A stretch of DNA of 64,000 nucleotides from Streptomyces dysideae (GTDB taxonomy: Bacteria > Actinomycetota > Actinomycetes > Streptomycetales > Streptomycetaceae): the NCBI RefSeq assembly GCF_001514305.1, contig NZ_KQ949076.1:628721-692720 (forward strand), read 5' to 3'. Under the pieces are notes generated by a model. The model was given only the letters and a program-made list of their open reading frames with translations. It was not told the origin of the DNA and searched no databases. Both the position numbers and the translations under genes were made by a program. Positions within the stretch are counted from its first letter, which is position 1. Each line of letters starts with the position of its first letter. Below, in pieces: positions 17,490-26,604 of this stretch.

Positions 17490-18059
17490 TCAGGGAGCGG
17501 GAGCACCGTAAGGAGGCGGTGTGAGGCGGTCCAGGCGCCAGACGACGTCGGTGCCGCTGTCTGAGGGAGCTGCGGGTGGTGTTACCGGCTCCCGCCGGAC
17601 TTCGGTGAAGCCCAACCGGCGCGGAATGGCGCCACTGGAGGTGTTGGCCAGGTCGTGCGCGATCTCCAGGTACTCCACGTCCGGCAGGGCGAACATCTCG
17701 GTGACCATGGCTGCCATCGCTCTCGTGGCGATGCCCTGGCCGGTGGCGGCAGGGTGCAGCCAGTACCCCATGCGCCAGCCCTGAGGTTCGGCCCCGCGGT
17801 AGGTCGAGCACATGCCGATAAGCGTGCCGTCTTTGGTAATGGCGTAGTTGTACGCGTCGCCGCTTGCCCACTTCGACTCGGACTTCGCGAGGAAGTCTCG
17901 GGTGCTCTTTTCGCTGTGCCCAGCGACCCACGGCATCCACGGGCGCAGGTGGTCCAGAGACTCCTCGATCAACTTGAACGCCGGAGGGAAGTGGCTCTGC
18001 CCCCGCCAGCGTCGCAGGGCGAAGTCTCCGCATTCGATGATCTGACTCGGCCGCTCCAT
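17490..18059 (-). CDS. GNAT acetyltransferase, RimJ/RimL-like
   Basis: A 189-residue protein of the usual length for the RimJ/RimL branch. It starts with FALRRWRGQ, has LDHLRPWMPWV in the first helix region, MGYWLHPAATGQGIATRAMAAM as the acetyl-CoA loop and AHDLANTSSGAIPRRLGFTEV at the C-terminal core. ATG 18059 is chosen because it places MERPSQIIECGDFALRRW at the family N-terminus; the frame continues 17 codons upstream. It may acetylate a protein N-terminus or a small molecule. Confidence 0.8.
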   Translation of the reverse strand: MERPSQIIECGDFALRRWRGQSHFPPAFKLIEESLDHLRPWMPWVAGHSEKSTRDFLAKSESKWASGDAYNYAITKDGTLIGMCSTYRGAEPQGWRMGYWLHPAATGQGIATRAMAAMVTEMFALPDVEYLEIAHDLANTSSGAIPRRLGFTEVRREPVTPPAAPSDSGTDVVWRLDRLTPPPYGAPAP

Positions 18060-18267
18060 GGCAGCCCATGATTGTTTCGCAGAAGGCTCACAGCAACGGA
18101 ATATGGGCATGCGTCAGGCCGTCTACTTGGCAAGACGCCGGTAGCCCGGACGGCCTGAAGATCGGGGGAAGTTGCCGCCATGTGCGGGTGGTCCCGGCCG
18201 CTCCGGTACGCCCCAGGCGCCTGCGGTGATCCGCGGGACAGCCACTGAACGCATGCGCAGCGGGAGC

Positions 18268-19167
18268 TCAGGTCAGGGCTTCGGCGATCTGGTCAGTGAT
18301 GTCCACGAGCCAACCAGGATCTCCGTTTTGGCGACCCCATTGCGCGGACATCACTGCACGCGCCTGGGCCCAACGAGAGACGCGCTCTCGGTCGAGTTCG
18401 GCGGTTTCGGAGAAGATGTCGAGGCGACGCAGCAGCGCCGTCTTCAGATCATCGGCGGCTAGCAGATCATCGAAGTGGCCGCGGAGTAGCTTGATGGCGT
18501 CGTAAGCCGGATCGCCGACGTACCCCTTAGGATCGATCGCCAGCCAGGGCTCCCGCTCGGCCCGCAGCACATTGGCATAGTGCAGGTCGCCGTGGACGAG
18601 CGTATCCGGCTGGTCGGGGCCAAGCTCCTTCACAGTCGAGAGCGCTGCGTCGACTACCCGCTGCGGCAGAGGATAGGCCAACTCCGCTGCTGCCTCGCGG
18701 ATTTCATCAAGCCACCACTGCTCAGCGTGGTCGCGCAGCCGTGGCAGGCGCGGAGGAGCTGGCACAGCCAATCGACGGACGAGGCGGCCTGCGGCGGCCA
18801 CCGCCTCGTCAACGTCATCGAGATCGGCAAGGCTGGTCTGTTCTGCCTTCTCCAGCACCATGGCGAAGTTCGAGTCGTCACGCTCGTGCAGCAGCACGGC
18901 TCCACGTCCACCCCACCAGGCAAGGGCGTGGGGCTCATGGACAAGGCCGGGGTGCGGATGCGAGATCTTCAAGACTCCGGGGTCGCCATGGCGCAGCACG
19001 GGGACTACGAGCCCGACCTGCCCGTGCATTGCTGTAGCAGTCGGTGTGCAGCTCCAACGCTCGAGTAGCTCATCAACCAGGACGGGCAGGGACGCGAGCC
19101 AAGTCCTGCTGCCTTCGCCCTCCCGATCGATTGTTCTGCTTGCGAAGTCATCCGGTATCTCGATCAT
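18268..19167 (-). CDS. APH(6)/hydroxyurea-type antibiotic phosphotransferase
   Basis: A 299-residue protein. IPDDFASRTIDREGEGSRTW at the start, GVLKISHPHP as the ATP-binding Lys segment, LVHGDLHYANVLRAERE as the catalytic loop (Asp in HGD) and LAIDPKGYVGDPAYDAI in place of the metal loop match the family of streptomycin 6-phosphotransferases and hydroxyurea phosphotransferases. It probably inactivates an aminoglycoside or similar drug by O-phosphorylation. Start ATG 19167; an in-frame start at 19215 adds 16 residues without motif. Confidence 0.82.
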   Translation of the reverse strand: MIEIPDDFASRTIDREGEGSRTWLASLPVLVDELLERWSCTPTATAMHGQVGLVVPVLRHGDPGVLKISHPHPGLVHEPHALAWWGGRGAVLLHERDDSNFAMVLEKAEQTSLADLDDVDEAVAAAGRLVRRLAVPAPPRLPRLRDHAEQWWLDEIREAAAELAYPLPQRVVDAALSTVKELGPDQPDTLVHGDLHYANVLRAEREPWLAIDPKGYVGDPAYDAIKLLRGHFDDLLAADDLKTALLRRLDIFSETAELDRERVSRWAQARAVMSAQWGRQNGDPGWLVDITDQIAEALT

Positions 19168-19229
19168 CCAGCACCCTTGGCGGCCTGCCCCCTCCGCTCT
19201 GTCCGTCGTCCTCATGCGGAACGGGCCAG

Positions 19230-19673
19230 CTAGATCGTCTTCTCTCGCACGACCTGGGCAGGTACGCCGACCACTGTGGCCCCGGCCGGGACATCATGGG
19301 TTACGACAGCTCCGGCTCCGATGTTCGCCCCTTGCCCTATGTGGAGGCTCTTCTCGAACGGAGTGATCACCACGGCGTTCGCCCCGATCATGACATCGTC
19401 TCCGACGATGATGCGGTGTGGTGATCCTGCCGGGGCACGAACTGACAGCGTGACGTTCTGCCAGATACGTACCCGCCGGCCGATCGTCACGTTGTCGTGG
19501 ACGACCGTTCCGAGGCCGTGGTGGCCGAGATACACGTCGGGGCTAACGTCTCCGCCAGCAGCAAGCGAGTTGTGGTAGAGGAACGAGTTGAGTTGCTTGA
19601 CGCGCTTGGCGAGCCAACGGTGCTCTCGCTTGCGTAGTGCGATCGCCCACATCCACAGCCGTTCAGGGCTCAC
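19230..19673 (-). CDS. Hexapeptide-repeat acyltransferase (serine O-acetyltransferase-like)
   Basis: A 147-residue left-handed beta-helix protein. The repeats run from VYLGHHGLGTVVHDNVTIGRR through VGDDVMIGANAVV to IGQGANIGAGAVVTHDVPAG and end VVGVPAQVVR, the usual CysE/NodL-type terminus. HHGLGTVVHD contains the catalytic His region. It is shorter than a housekeeping CysE, lacking most of the N-terminal helical domain, which suggests a small-molecule acyltransferase. The GTG start follows AGAGGAG about 9 nt upstream. Confidence 0.75.
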   Translation of the reverse strand: MSPERLWMWAIALRKREHRWLAKRVKQLNSFLYHNSLAAGGDVSPDVYLGHHGLGTVVHDNVTIGRRVRIWQNVTLSVRAPAGSPHRIIVGDDVMIGANAVVITPFEKSLHIGQGANIGAGAVVTHDVPAGATVVGVPAQVVREKTI

Positions 19674-20007
19674 GGTCGATGCTCCTCTTGCCTACGTTGA
19701 AGTCGTCGTATGGGTAGGTTCGTCGGCCGCGGTCAGTTTTCCGCTGCTGTTCATCGGGGCCCAGGCGCCGGCCCGGAATTCGTGTACATTCCGAGCGACG
19801 ATCCGCGAGCCATGCGATCTCGCATTGATTTCCGCCTCCGATCAGAGTGGATTCCTTTGGAAGCACGGAGGTTGAGCGTCCGCAGGCTCGCTAGGCTTGA
19901 TCGAACGTGACGCCGATCCACACTCCGAAGGAGCGGTCTCACGCGGGTATGAGGTCGTGCAAGAGTCTGATCCGCGCGACAGCGTACGACCGCACCTCGG
20001 CACTGGA

Positions 20008-20025
20008 GCATCACTCCCGTGATAC
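20008..20025. promoter_or_regulatory. Weaker operator-like palindrome
   Basis: GCATCAC-TCCC-GTGATAC: half-sites ATCAC and GTGAT separated by 4 nt, the same spacing as the other sites, but with outer bases mismatched. It lies about 440 nt before the LuxR-like start, so its target is uncertain. Confidence 0.4.
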
Positions 20026-20210
20026 GGCCATTGCCGCGCTACATACCCCGCGCCATGTGGCGCGTCTCTGTCGGTGGCGTCGAGGTCAAGGTGCCGCACC
20101 GTTCCGCAGGCCACGAGCGTGCGGTGCGCGAATGATCGGCGTGAGGCCGTCAGTCAGGTCTCGAATTTCTTCGAGTGGGGCACACGGCCTCAACTGTTCG
20201 TTCTGGAACG

Positions 20211-20230
20211 GATATCACGCCCGTGATATC
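20211..20230. promoter_or_regulatory. Palindromic operator GATATCACG-CC-CGTGATATC
   Basis: Perfect 9-bp arms around a 2-bp centre, upstream of the LuxR-like gene. The sequence just after it (CACCTGCGGAAT) resembles that next to the site before the second XRE gene (CACCCTCGGAAT), so similarity extends beyond the palindrome. Confidence 0.65.
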
Positions 20231-20463
20231 ACCTGCGGAATATACGTAGAGGGCATTTGACGGGACAGTTCTGTGGTCAGCCGCCACCGATCGTGCGAGA
20301 CCCACGGTCGCGGGCGTACGACTTCGTCCAAGGGGGCCAGCGGCCTCACGCAGGCGGCACCAACTGCGCGGGCCGTGTCGCTTGCGCGGATTCAGCTACA
20401 CGCGCCCGCGCAGCCATCCCCCATCAATTCCGAGTGCACGCGAATCGAAAGGACAGTCGAGCA

Positions 20464-20955
20464 GTGTCGGCCCAGCCTCGCGTAACGCCTCGAGCCCTCA
20501 CTCCTGCTCAGGTGCGGGTAGCTCGCAAGATCGCTGGCGGCATGGACACCGCTCAAACCGCGTTCGAGTTGGCTATCACACCAGGCACCGTCAACGTGCA
20601 GCTGGCGAACATGGGCCGGAGGCTCGGAGTGAGCGGTCGGGCCGCAATCGTCCATGCCGCCTACGCCGCCAGGCAGATTCCTCGCCCCGAGCGGGAGTCT
20701 TTCGACGGTGAGTTCACTGAGATCGAGATTCAGACGTGGAACCTCATCGCGTCAGGGGCAACGGTGCAACGCATCGCTGACGTATTCCGAGTCTCGCGCG
20801 CTACCGCTCGCATGCGGATCAGGTGCTTGCGACGCCGGCTGAAGGCTTCCAGCGACGCGCACCTGGTGACGCTGGGCTGGCGATACGGGGTGGCCGATGA
20901 ATCGCTCATGGACACAGGTTCTGAGATGACGATCGCAGTCGCACGAAGTGTATGA
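20464..20955 (+). CDS. LuxR-like HTH protein, two HTH-type segments
   Basis: A 163-residue protein. LTPAQVRVARKIAGGMDTAQ through ITPGTVNVQLANMGRRLGVS and GRAAIVHAAY is a LuxR/NarL-type HTH placed at the N-terminus instead of the C-terminus. The second half (EIQTWNLIASGATVQRIADV, then FRVSRATARMRIRCLRRRL) looks like another, more distant HTH, followed by LVTLGWRYGVADESL. There is no receiver or ligand domain. GTG 20464 is chosen for its ribosome-binding site and because the paralogue at 31376 starts in the same way (VSA.P). A strong operator palindrome lies upstream. Probably a DNA-binding regulator. Confidence 0.7.
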   Translation: MSAQPRVTPRALTPAQVRVARKIAGGMDTAQTAFELAITPGTVNVQLANMGRRLGVSGRAAIVHAAYAARQIPRPERESFDGEFTEIEIQTWNLIASGATVQRIADVFRVSRATARMRIRCLRRRLKASSDAHLVTLGWRYGVADESLMDTGSEMTIAVARSV

Positions 20956-21134
20956 CGTGTCGCCGCTAGGAATCCGCGGTAGTCCTCGGTCACCGCTCGG
21001 ATCTTTAGCCTCAGGCAGGCCCCACCACTGCATCGACATCTTCGAAGGCGCCTGCGGCGGGGCTTCACTCGAAGCCGGGCACGCGAAGCTCTGACCTAAA
21101 CTGCCCATCAACGGGCCGATGAAGGGACGCAGCC

Positions 21135-21632
21135 GTGCCTCAGCCGAACGCCGACGACCAGCCCAAAGCCCTCAAGCCCGCCCTCGAATCCATGACAGTG
21201 CTGGTCGCCGCCGTCATCGTCCACGACAAGGCCACCAACCGCGTCGTCCTCCTCCAGCGCAGCCAGAACGCCAAATTCGCCCAGGGCATGTGGCACCTCC
21301 CCGTCGGCAAGAGCGAACCCGGCGAACCCATCACAGAAACCGCCGTACGAGAGCTGTACGAAGAGACCGGCCTCACCGTGAAGCCCGAGGCCCTCAAGGT
21401 CGCCCACATCATCCACGGCGCCTGGGGCGTCGAAGCCCCCAACGGCTTCCTCACCGTGGTCTTCGCCACCCACGAATGGACCGGCGAACCCGAAAACCGC
21501 GAACCCCGCAAGCACGACCAGGTCTGCTGGGTCGATGTCGAAGCAGTCCCCAAGGAATTCTTGGACACCACTGTCAGAGCCGTCCACCGTTACTTTGAGG
21601 ACGGTCCACAAGTGTCCCTCGACGGCTGGTGA
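21135..21632 (+). CDS. Nudix hydrolase
   Basis: A 165-residue enzyme with an intact Nudix box, GKSEPGEPITETAVRELYEETGL at about residues 60-82, including REx2EExG. It is preceded by MWHLPV, the usual strand before the box, and followed by HDQVCWVDVEAVP. It would hydrolyse a nucleoside diphosphate linked to another group; the substrate is unknown. It starts at GTG 21135. The N-terminal 20 residues are polar and probably disordered. It lies between regulator genes. Confidence 0.85.
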   Translation: MPQPNADDQPKALKPALESMTVLVAAVIVHDKATNRVVLLQRSQNAKFAQGMWHLPVGKSEPGEPITETAVRELYEETGLTVKPEALKVAHIIHGAWGVEAPNGFLTVVFATHEWTGEPENREPRKHDQVCWVDVEAVPKEFLDTTVRAVHRYFEDGPQVSLDGW

Positions 21633-21857
21633 GACCACGCTGCCCCAGTTCCGAAGGAGCTTCCCGGTCCTGGTGAGGAATTTGTCAGCTCGGCCGGCTG
21701 GCAGCACAGTCGGGCGCACGCTCGACGTCGAGGACGAGGCCATCAGGTGTCGGCACTTCGTCCGCTGGACTGGCCTGCTCACGCGCTCGTCGGGTCGCCG
21801 AGCCTCGATGACCGAGCCGAACTCAGTCTCCATCCTTCGTTCCGACGGCTAAGCGTC

Positions 21858-22733
21858 TCAGGCAGCACCCCATTGGGCTTGGCCATCGGAATTTCTGAGG
21901 GTCTCAAAGCGGTGGGACAACTGCCGGCCGGCACCAGCGTCCCCTTGATCCGCACGTCGAATGAAGGAACCGAGGGTGTGGAGATCCCGGATCTCACAGA
22001 GAACGGGCAGACCAGGCCACTGCCTGATGTCGTAGCCGTACCGAAGGCTGAAATCATCGAGCTCTGCACTGGTCCGTCCGAAACGGACTCCTTGGAAGGT
22101 ATTGGCTAGGTCGAGCTCGCGGGGGCCGACGGCTGCTTCGTCCCAATCACCGAGCCTGACGTCTTGTTCGTCCCAGAGGGTGTTTCCTGGATACGCGTCA
22201 CCATGGATGTGTCCCTGGCCCAGAGGGAACTCCAACTTCCCGTAAGTATCCAGCAGCTCCTCGCGCCGGGCAGCCAGCCACTCGCGCTCGGACGGCTCCA
22301 GGTAGGTACTGGAATCCACAGCACTCTTGAGAGACGTGAGCGGCTGGTACTGGGGCAGGGACACCGGCGGCGGTGGCAAGGCGTGGAGGGCTCGCAGTAG
22401 ATCGCCAAGCCTTCCCGCCGACGGCGCTCCACGCTGAGGTTGCGGGTAGTGCCGCCAGAACGTGACGACATACGGGGCGCATGCCACTGGTTGCGGAACG
22501 TCCACAGGCTCCGTCGCCGGGAAGTCGTTGGCGACGAGCCAGCGAGTGAGGGACACGGCAGTTTCGAGCTGCCGTTGTTGCGAGTCGGAGCTGACGCGAA
22601 CGACGACGCCGTCATCGGCCAGCAGGAAAACGGACGTGGCGTGATGGTGGAGTTGAGTGAGGGATCGGTCTGCCAATCCGGACGCCCGGCAGGCGAGGCG
22701 GGCGGCCGACTCAGGTGAGACCGTCAATGTCAT
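21858..22733 (-). CDS. Aminoglycoside phosphotransferase-fold kinase
   Basis: A 291-residue protein. GVVVRVSSD covers the ATP-binding strand, GQGHIHGDAYPGNTLWDEQD is the catalytic loop with His-Gly-Asp and Asn, and RLGDWDEAAVGPRELDLAN is the metal loop, with GDWDE where most have DFD. All catalytic positions are kept, so it is probably an active small-molecule or drug kinase. Its ATG overlaps the stop of the XRE regulator (ATGA), so the two are one transcription and translation unit and the kinase may be the regulator's effector. Confidence 0.8.
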   Translation of the reverse strand: MTLTVSPESAARLACRASGLADRSLTQLHHHATSVFLLADDGVVVRVSSDSQQRQLETAVSLTRWLVANDFPATEPVDVPQPVACAPYVVTFWRHYPQPQRGAPSAGRLGDLLRALHALPPPPVSLPQYQPLTSLKSAVDSSTYLEPSEREWLAARREELLDTYGKLEFPLGQGHIHGDAYPGNTLWDEQDVRLGDWDEAAVGPRELDLANTFQGVRFGRTSAELDDFSLRYGYDIRQWPGLPVLCEIRDLHTLGSFIRRADQGDAGAGRQLSHRFETLRNSDGQAQWGAA

Positions 22734-24205
22734 GGAGTAAGGGCCTTCGCTGGGGTGTCGATCGCCTTATAGCCGCGGGTTGCGTCCGCTAGCTCGCGGG
22801 CGAGCCGGCTACGGGTGAGCCGCGGTTCTTCCAGAAGCCTAGCTACTCCCTCCATGGCGTCGCCTAGCTGCCGGATACGACGGTTCGCCGGAAGCTCCAG
22901 GAGGGGCTGGAGCTGCTCGCCGGCACCCTCGATCTCCCCGGCAACGATACGCGCTGTCACGATGTCCAGGCGGGCCAAAGCCTCGTCACCGTACGACCGG
23001 TGTTCCCTCGGCCCGCTCTCGTACAACTCGATCGCTGCGGTGGCATGCTTTTCGGCCCGCTGATGCTCGCCGAGCAGGGCGAAGGTTCCGCCCATGTAGT
23101 ACTCCTGCTTCGCTTCGGGGAAGGTGAGAAGTCCCCCAAACCGGGTCAGGGCGTCCGGGGCCGCCTTCTGCTCGCGGGCACGCTGGAGCTCCTGAAGAGC
23201 GGCCATGGCCGTACCGCGATCTCCGATTCGCGCTGCTGCTCTCGCTTCAATCGCGGCAATTCGGATCCGAGTCTCACCGCCGGGCGCAAGCCGGATCGCC
23301 TGTCGCGTGTAGTCGAGAGCCGTTTGCCGGTGGGTCGACCACTCGGCGATCAGGGCGGCCGTGCCCTTCACCCAAGCCCGTAGGTCGTTGTTGTCCGCCT
23401 GCTCGGCAAACGTCCAAGCTGCCTGGAGCTGCGCGACCGCCGCATCTTCATCACCGAGGTTCTGTGAAGCGTGGCCGAGCAGGAGGCAACTCGTACCAGC
23501 GAGGAGGAGTAGTTCGCTGGTCTGGCCCAACGGTTGGTGGCCGCTGAGCAGGAAAAGAAGGCGGTCTCGGGTTGCGACGAGGTCGGTGAAGACCTGGTGC
23601 AGTGGAGCGTGAACGTAGTCGACCGCGATGTGGGCGAGCGCGGACTCAAGTCGCTCAAGTTCCACATCGCTCACGTTGCTCTTCGTGATCTCGTCGGTGA
23701 ATTGCAGCGACTGCGCAGCAGCCCGCGCTGCCAACTCGTTCAAGTTCGTGGTGTCGCTTTCCGCTGGCCAAATGCCGTCACGGCCATGCCCGAGCTGCGA
23801 CGCGTGGGCTGGTGTGGAGAGCGCTGAGTGCCCACGAAAAGGTGGTCCCAGCAGAGCGTCCGGTGCTCCGACGCCCTGCAAGAATCGTGCGGCCTTATCG
23901 ATGTTCGTCAAGCGGCGATTCCCGGCTTCCAGCATCGACAGAAAGCCCTGGCTCAACCCGGTCATGAACGCCATGTCGTCCTGCCGGAGACCTGCCTTGT
24001 CGCGAATGAGGCGGCTCGCACGACCGAAGTCACAGGCGGTGATGGCTGATTGGACGTCGAGGTCCAGCCAGACCGTGTCTGGGACGTGAGGTACAGGGTG
24101 GGCGCCGAGCCGTTTTCCGCGTGCGCACGCGGCGCACCGGTCCTCCAGGTTGTACTGGCTCAATCGGCACCCGCAACCGGCACAAGCCCGAGCGTGCTTT
24201 CGCAT
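22730..24205 (-). CDS. XRE-family regulator with zinc ribbon and helical-repeat domain
   Basis: A 491-residue regulator in three parts. Residues 1-30 carry a Cys cluster (Cys8, 11, 13, 24, 27) around LSQYN, a zinc-ribbon-like opening common in Streptomyces XRE proteins. Residues about 45-115 form the HTH: LIRDKAGLRQDDMAFMTGLS, FLSMLEAGNRRL, then TNIDKAARFL. From about residue 170 the chain is all helical with TPR-like repeats (AWTFAEQADNNDLRAWVKGT; ALLGEHQRAEKHATAAIELY), as in peptide- or ligand-sensing regulators. ATG 24205 has GGGGG 5 nt before it. A 10-bp-arm palindrome lies about 55 nt upstream, suggesting autoregulation. It is coupled to the downstream kinase. Confidence 0.82.
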   Translation of the reverse strand: MRKHARACAGCGCRLSQYNLEDRCAACARGKRLGAHPVPHVPDTVWLDLDVQSAITACDFGRASRLIRDKAGLRQDDMAFMTGLSQGFLSMLEAGNRRLTNIDKAARFLQGVGAPDALLGPPFRGHSALSTPAHASQLGHGRDGIWPAESDTTNLNELAARAAAQSLQFTDEITKSNVSDVELERLESALAHIAVDYVHAPLHQVFTDLVATRDRLLFLLSGHQPLGQTSELLLLAGTSCLLLGHASQNLGDEDAAVAQLQAAWTFAEQADNNDLRAWVKGTAALIAEWSTHRQTALDYTRQAIRLAPGGETRIRIAAIEARAAARIGDRGTAMAALQELQRAREQKAAPDALTRFGGLLTFPEAKQEYYMGGTFALLGEHQRAEKHATAAIELYESGPREHRSYGDEALARLDIVTARIVAGEIEGAGEQLQPLLELPANRRIRQLGDAMEGVARLLEEPRLTRSRLARELADATRGYKAIDTPAKALTP

Positions 24206-24258
24206 GGCACCCCCGTTTCTCATCTGCGCGCGCCAGCGTAAGTGCGGACATGGTCGTG

Positions 24259-24282
24259 CCCGTATCACGGAAGTGATACGGG
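24259..24282. promoter_or_regulatory. Palindromic operator upstream of first XRE gene
   Basis: Perfect arms CCCGTATCAC and GTGATACGGG flank GGAA. This is the longest perfect member of the operator family, 54 nt upstream of the XRE start and 25 nt past the end of the HAD gene. Its place suggests autoregulation of the XRE-kinase unit. Confidence 0.7.
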
Positions 24283-24306
24283 CAGCCAGAGGAACTTCAG
24301 TTCGCC

Positions 24307-25035
24307 TCAGATGCGTTCGACGGTGACTGCTGTAATCGCGTCAAGGAGCCGCGGTACGTCTTCGAGGCTCTCGAGGACGACATCAGCTCCGGCCGACGCC
24401 AGCTCGTCGGCTGAGGTCTTCCCGGAGGCGACCCCGATCACGGGAGCGCCTCCCTCAAGTCCCGTGCGGACGTCTTCGAGGGAGTCGCCGATGATGACCG
24501 TGTTGGAGCGGGTGAAAGCCGCCCCGTGTTTGGCCTGAGCGCGCTTCTGCGCGACGCCAACGAGGGCCGGACGGTGGTCGTTGTCGGAGGAGTATCCGCC
24601 GATCTCTGTGTCCAGGAACTCGTCCAGGCGGAACGCTTCGAGCTTCAGAAGCGCGTTGGGTCTCAGGTTTCCCGTGACGACGGTCGAGACGCGCCTCGGC
24701 TGTGCCTGCACCGCCTTGAGAGCGGCCAGGGCGCCGGGAAGCAGGAGGCCTTGCTCGCGTAGATCTTCCGTGTGGGCGGCGAGGCGCTGTGGCAGGAGTT
24801 CCACCATCCTCGGCTGCAAGTGGGGCACGTCCGCCTCGGAGACGCCGTTGTCCAGGAGCAGGGATCGGATCGCGAGGGGCATGGTGACGCCGGTTCCCCG
24901 AGCCGGAAGTCGCTCTGCTGGGCGCCCGACGATCTCAGCGAAGGTCTCTCGGTAGACCTGCCGGTCGACGTCACCGACGTACAGCAGAGTGCGGTCGATG
25001 TCCCACAGCACGAGGATCTGCTGGGCGTCGCTCAA
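24307..25035 (-). CDS. HAD-family hydrolase
   Basis: A 242-residue protein. ILVLWDIDRTLLYVG is motif I (D-x-D), VSTVVTGNLRPNA motif II, a Lys in the GVAQKRAQAKHG stretch motif III, and VIIGDSLEDVRTGLEGG motif IV. The cap is helical, as in phosphoglycolate-phosphatase-like enzymes. The proposed start is TTG 25035, overlapping the stop of the second XRE gene (TTGA), with GGGAG just upstream; longer in-frame starts lie inside that gene. The pairing mirrors the XRE-kinase unit next door. Confidence 0.75.
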   Translation of the reverse strand: MSDAQQILVLWDIDRTLLYVGDVDRQVYRETFAEIVGRPAERLPARGTGVTMPLAIRSLLLDNGVSEADVPHLQPRMVELLPQRLAAHTEDLREQGLLLPGALAALKAVQAQPRRVSTVVTGNLRPNALLKLEAFRLDEFLDTEIGGYSSDNDHRPALVGVAQKRAQAKHGAAFTRSNTVIIGDSLEDVRTGLEGGAPVIGVASGKTSADELASAGADVVLESLEDVPRLLDAITAVTVERI

Positions 25036-26549
25036 GTTCGGCTCCCTGTCGCCACCATTGCGGCACGTCGCTCCAGTACCTCTTGAGCGTACGCGTTGTG
25101 GGCAACCGGCTGGAGTTCGCGAATCATGCTCGTGACGTGGTTGTCGAATCGAGCCGACTGAAGGGTTTCCGCCAGGTCGAGGACCTCGTGTGCCGTAGCG
25201 CACCCGGCTTCAAGATCGCCTTGCGCGATATGCGCGGTTGCGGCACGTGAGAGGAACAGACCCCTGGTTCGGTGGTCTCCTGAGTTGAGGGCCTGCCGTG
25301 CTTTGGTGAAGCTGGCGACGGCGCTGCGCGGATCGCCCAGGTCGAGGTAGCAACTGCCGGCCTGTCCGTGGATCTCCCCCTCGTTGATCCAGTACAGCCA
25401 GTGCGGATCGTGCTCGGAGCGCCCCTGGGCGCAGAGTTCGGCGGCTTGCCCGAGCGCGGTGAGGGAGGCGTGGCGTTCGCCGAGTTTCGCGTGACCGCGG
25501 GCTTGTCGGGTCAGCAGCATGGCTTCGAGTGCTGGAGTGCCGAGTTTCTTGATCTTGTCGCGGGCCCGGCGTGCCGCGGTGACGGCGTGGTGCGGCGTCC
25601 CGGTGGAGTACCCGTGGATGGCGATGTAGGACAGGGCGCCGGCGCCGAGCCGGACGTCTTGTGAGGCTTTGGCTGCGCGCAGTGCGGCGTACAGGTAGCC
25701 GAGAGGTCGGTCGCGATTGCCGGAGTCGAAGACGAACCAACCCGTCTGAGTAGCCGTGTCGGCGATGATCGCCGCGAGTCGCCGCCCCGCTGCCTCGTCG
25801 TAGGACGTGGAGACCATGAGGTGCCTGAGGAACTGAAGGTGTCGGTCTCCGAGGCCGGCAACGGTGCCACTGCCGTCGCTCGCGTCCATCGTCCGCAGGC
25901 TGTCCGTGGTGCGCTGGAGACCATCGAGCAGTTCGTTGGTGAGGCGGCTTCCCCCTACTGCGCGGCCGAGGGGTTCGGCTTCGGCGCTGTCCCATGCGTT
26001 CACGAAGGCGGTGAGGGCGATGCCGCTTGCGGTGAGGAATCGTCGACGGTCCATCGTGCTGTCTCCTACCGCAGTATCCAGTGCTGCCACCATACGGACC
26101 GTTGTCCAGGGCAGAGTTGGATCGGCGTCACCAGCGAACTGGTCCCGGGGCGGTTGCGACGCGTTGGCTCTGGACTGTGGGAGGGGGAGCGCGACGAGCT
26201 CGGCTGGCACATCCAGCCCCGTCAGGAACTCGACGATCTTGTCGATGTTCGTGAGGCGACGGCTGCCCGCCTCCAGCATGGACAGGAACGCCTGGCTGAG
26301 GCCGGTGAGTTGGGCCATGTCGTCCTGCCGCAGGGAGCCGCGCAGTCGAATCAGGCGGCAGGCCTGGCCGAAGTCCCAAGCGGCGAGCGCGTCGCGAACG
26401 TCTGGGTCGAACCAAACGTATTCCGGCACGACGGGGAAGTGCTGTTCGGTGCCGCGGGAGCAAGCGCATGCGAAGCACAGGCTGTCAGTGTTGTAGCTGC
26501 TCAGTTGGCCACCACAGCGGTCGCAGCTTCGCAACGGCTGCTGATGCAC
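25032..26549 (-). CDS. XRE-family regulator with zinc ribbon and helical-repeat domain (second copy)
   Basis: A 505-residue paralogue of the neighbouring regulator. Cys9, 12, 25, 28 and 30 surround LSSYN; the HTH is LIRLRGSLRQDDMAQLTGLS, FLSMLEAGSRRLTNIDKIVE. Near residue 165 there is MDRRRFLTASGIALTAFVNA, a twin-arginine-like segment often present in the middle of this regulator class, where it cannot act as a normal export signal. Helical TPR-like repeats fill the rest. The start is GTG 26549. A half-conserved operator lies about 55 nt upstream. It is coupled to the HAD hydrolase. The two regulators probably arose by duplication. Confidence 0.82.
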   Translation of the reverse strand: MHQQPLRSCDRCGGQLSSYNTDSLCFACACSRGTEQHFPVVPEYVWFDPDVRDALAAWDFGQACRLIRLRGSLRQDDMAQLTGLSQAFLSMLEAGSRRLTNIDKIVEFLTGLDVPAELVALPLPQSRANASQPPRDQFAGDADPTLPWTTVRMVAALDTAVGDSTMDRRRFLTASGIALTAFVNAWDSAEAEPLGRAVGGSRLTNELLDGLQRTTDSLRTMDASDGSGTVAGLGDRHLQFLRHLMVSTSYDEAAGRRLAAIIADTATQTGWFVFDSGNRDRPLGYLYAALRAAKASQDVRLGAGALSYIAIHGYSTGTPHHAVTAARRARDKIKKLGTPALEAMLLTRQARGHAKLGERHASLTALGQAAELCAQGRSEHDPHWLYWINEGEIHGQAGSCYLDLGDPRSAVASFTKARQALNSGDHRTRGLFLSRAATAHIAQGDLEAGCATAHEVLDLAETLQSARFDNHVTSMIRELQPVAHNAYAQEVLERRAAMVATGSRT

Positions 26550-26604
26550 GTCAGGCCTCCCCGCGAGTGAGCGTGCGCAACCTCAATTACTCCTGGTGGA
26601 GCCG

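Larger units (their letters stand above)
19674..20463. other. 790-bp intergenic region with two operator-like palindromes
   Basis: No frame here has motifs or a convincing start; short ORFs on both strands look like noise. The region holds a weaker palindrome at 20008-20025 and a strong one at 20211-20230 and is the likely control region of the LuxR-like gene that follows. The purine-rich GAAAGGA at 20447-20453 is that gene's ribosome-binding site. Confidence 0.45.
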
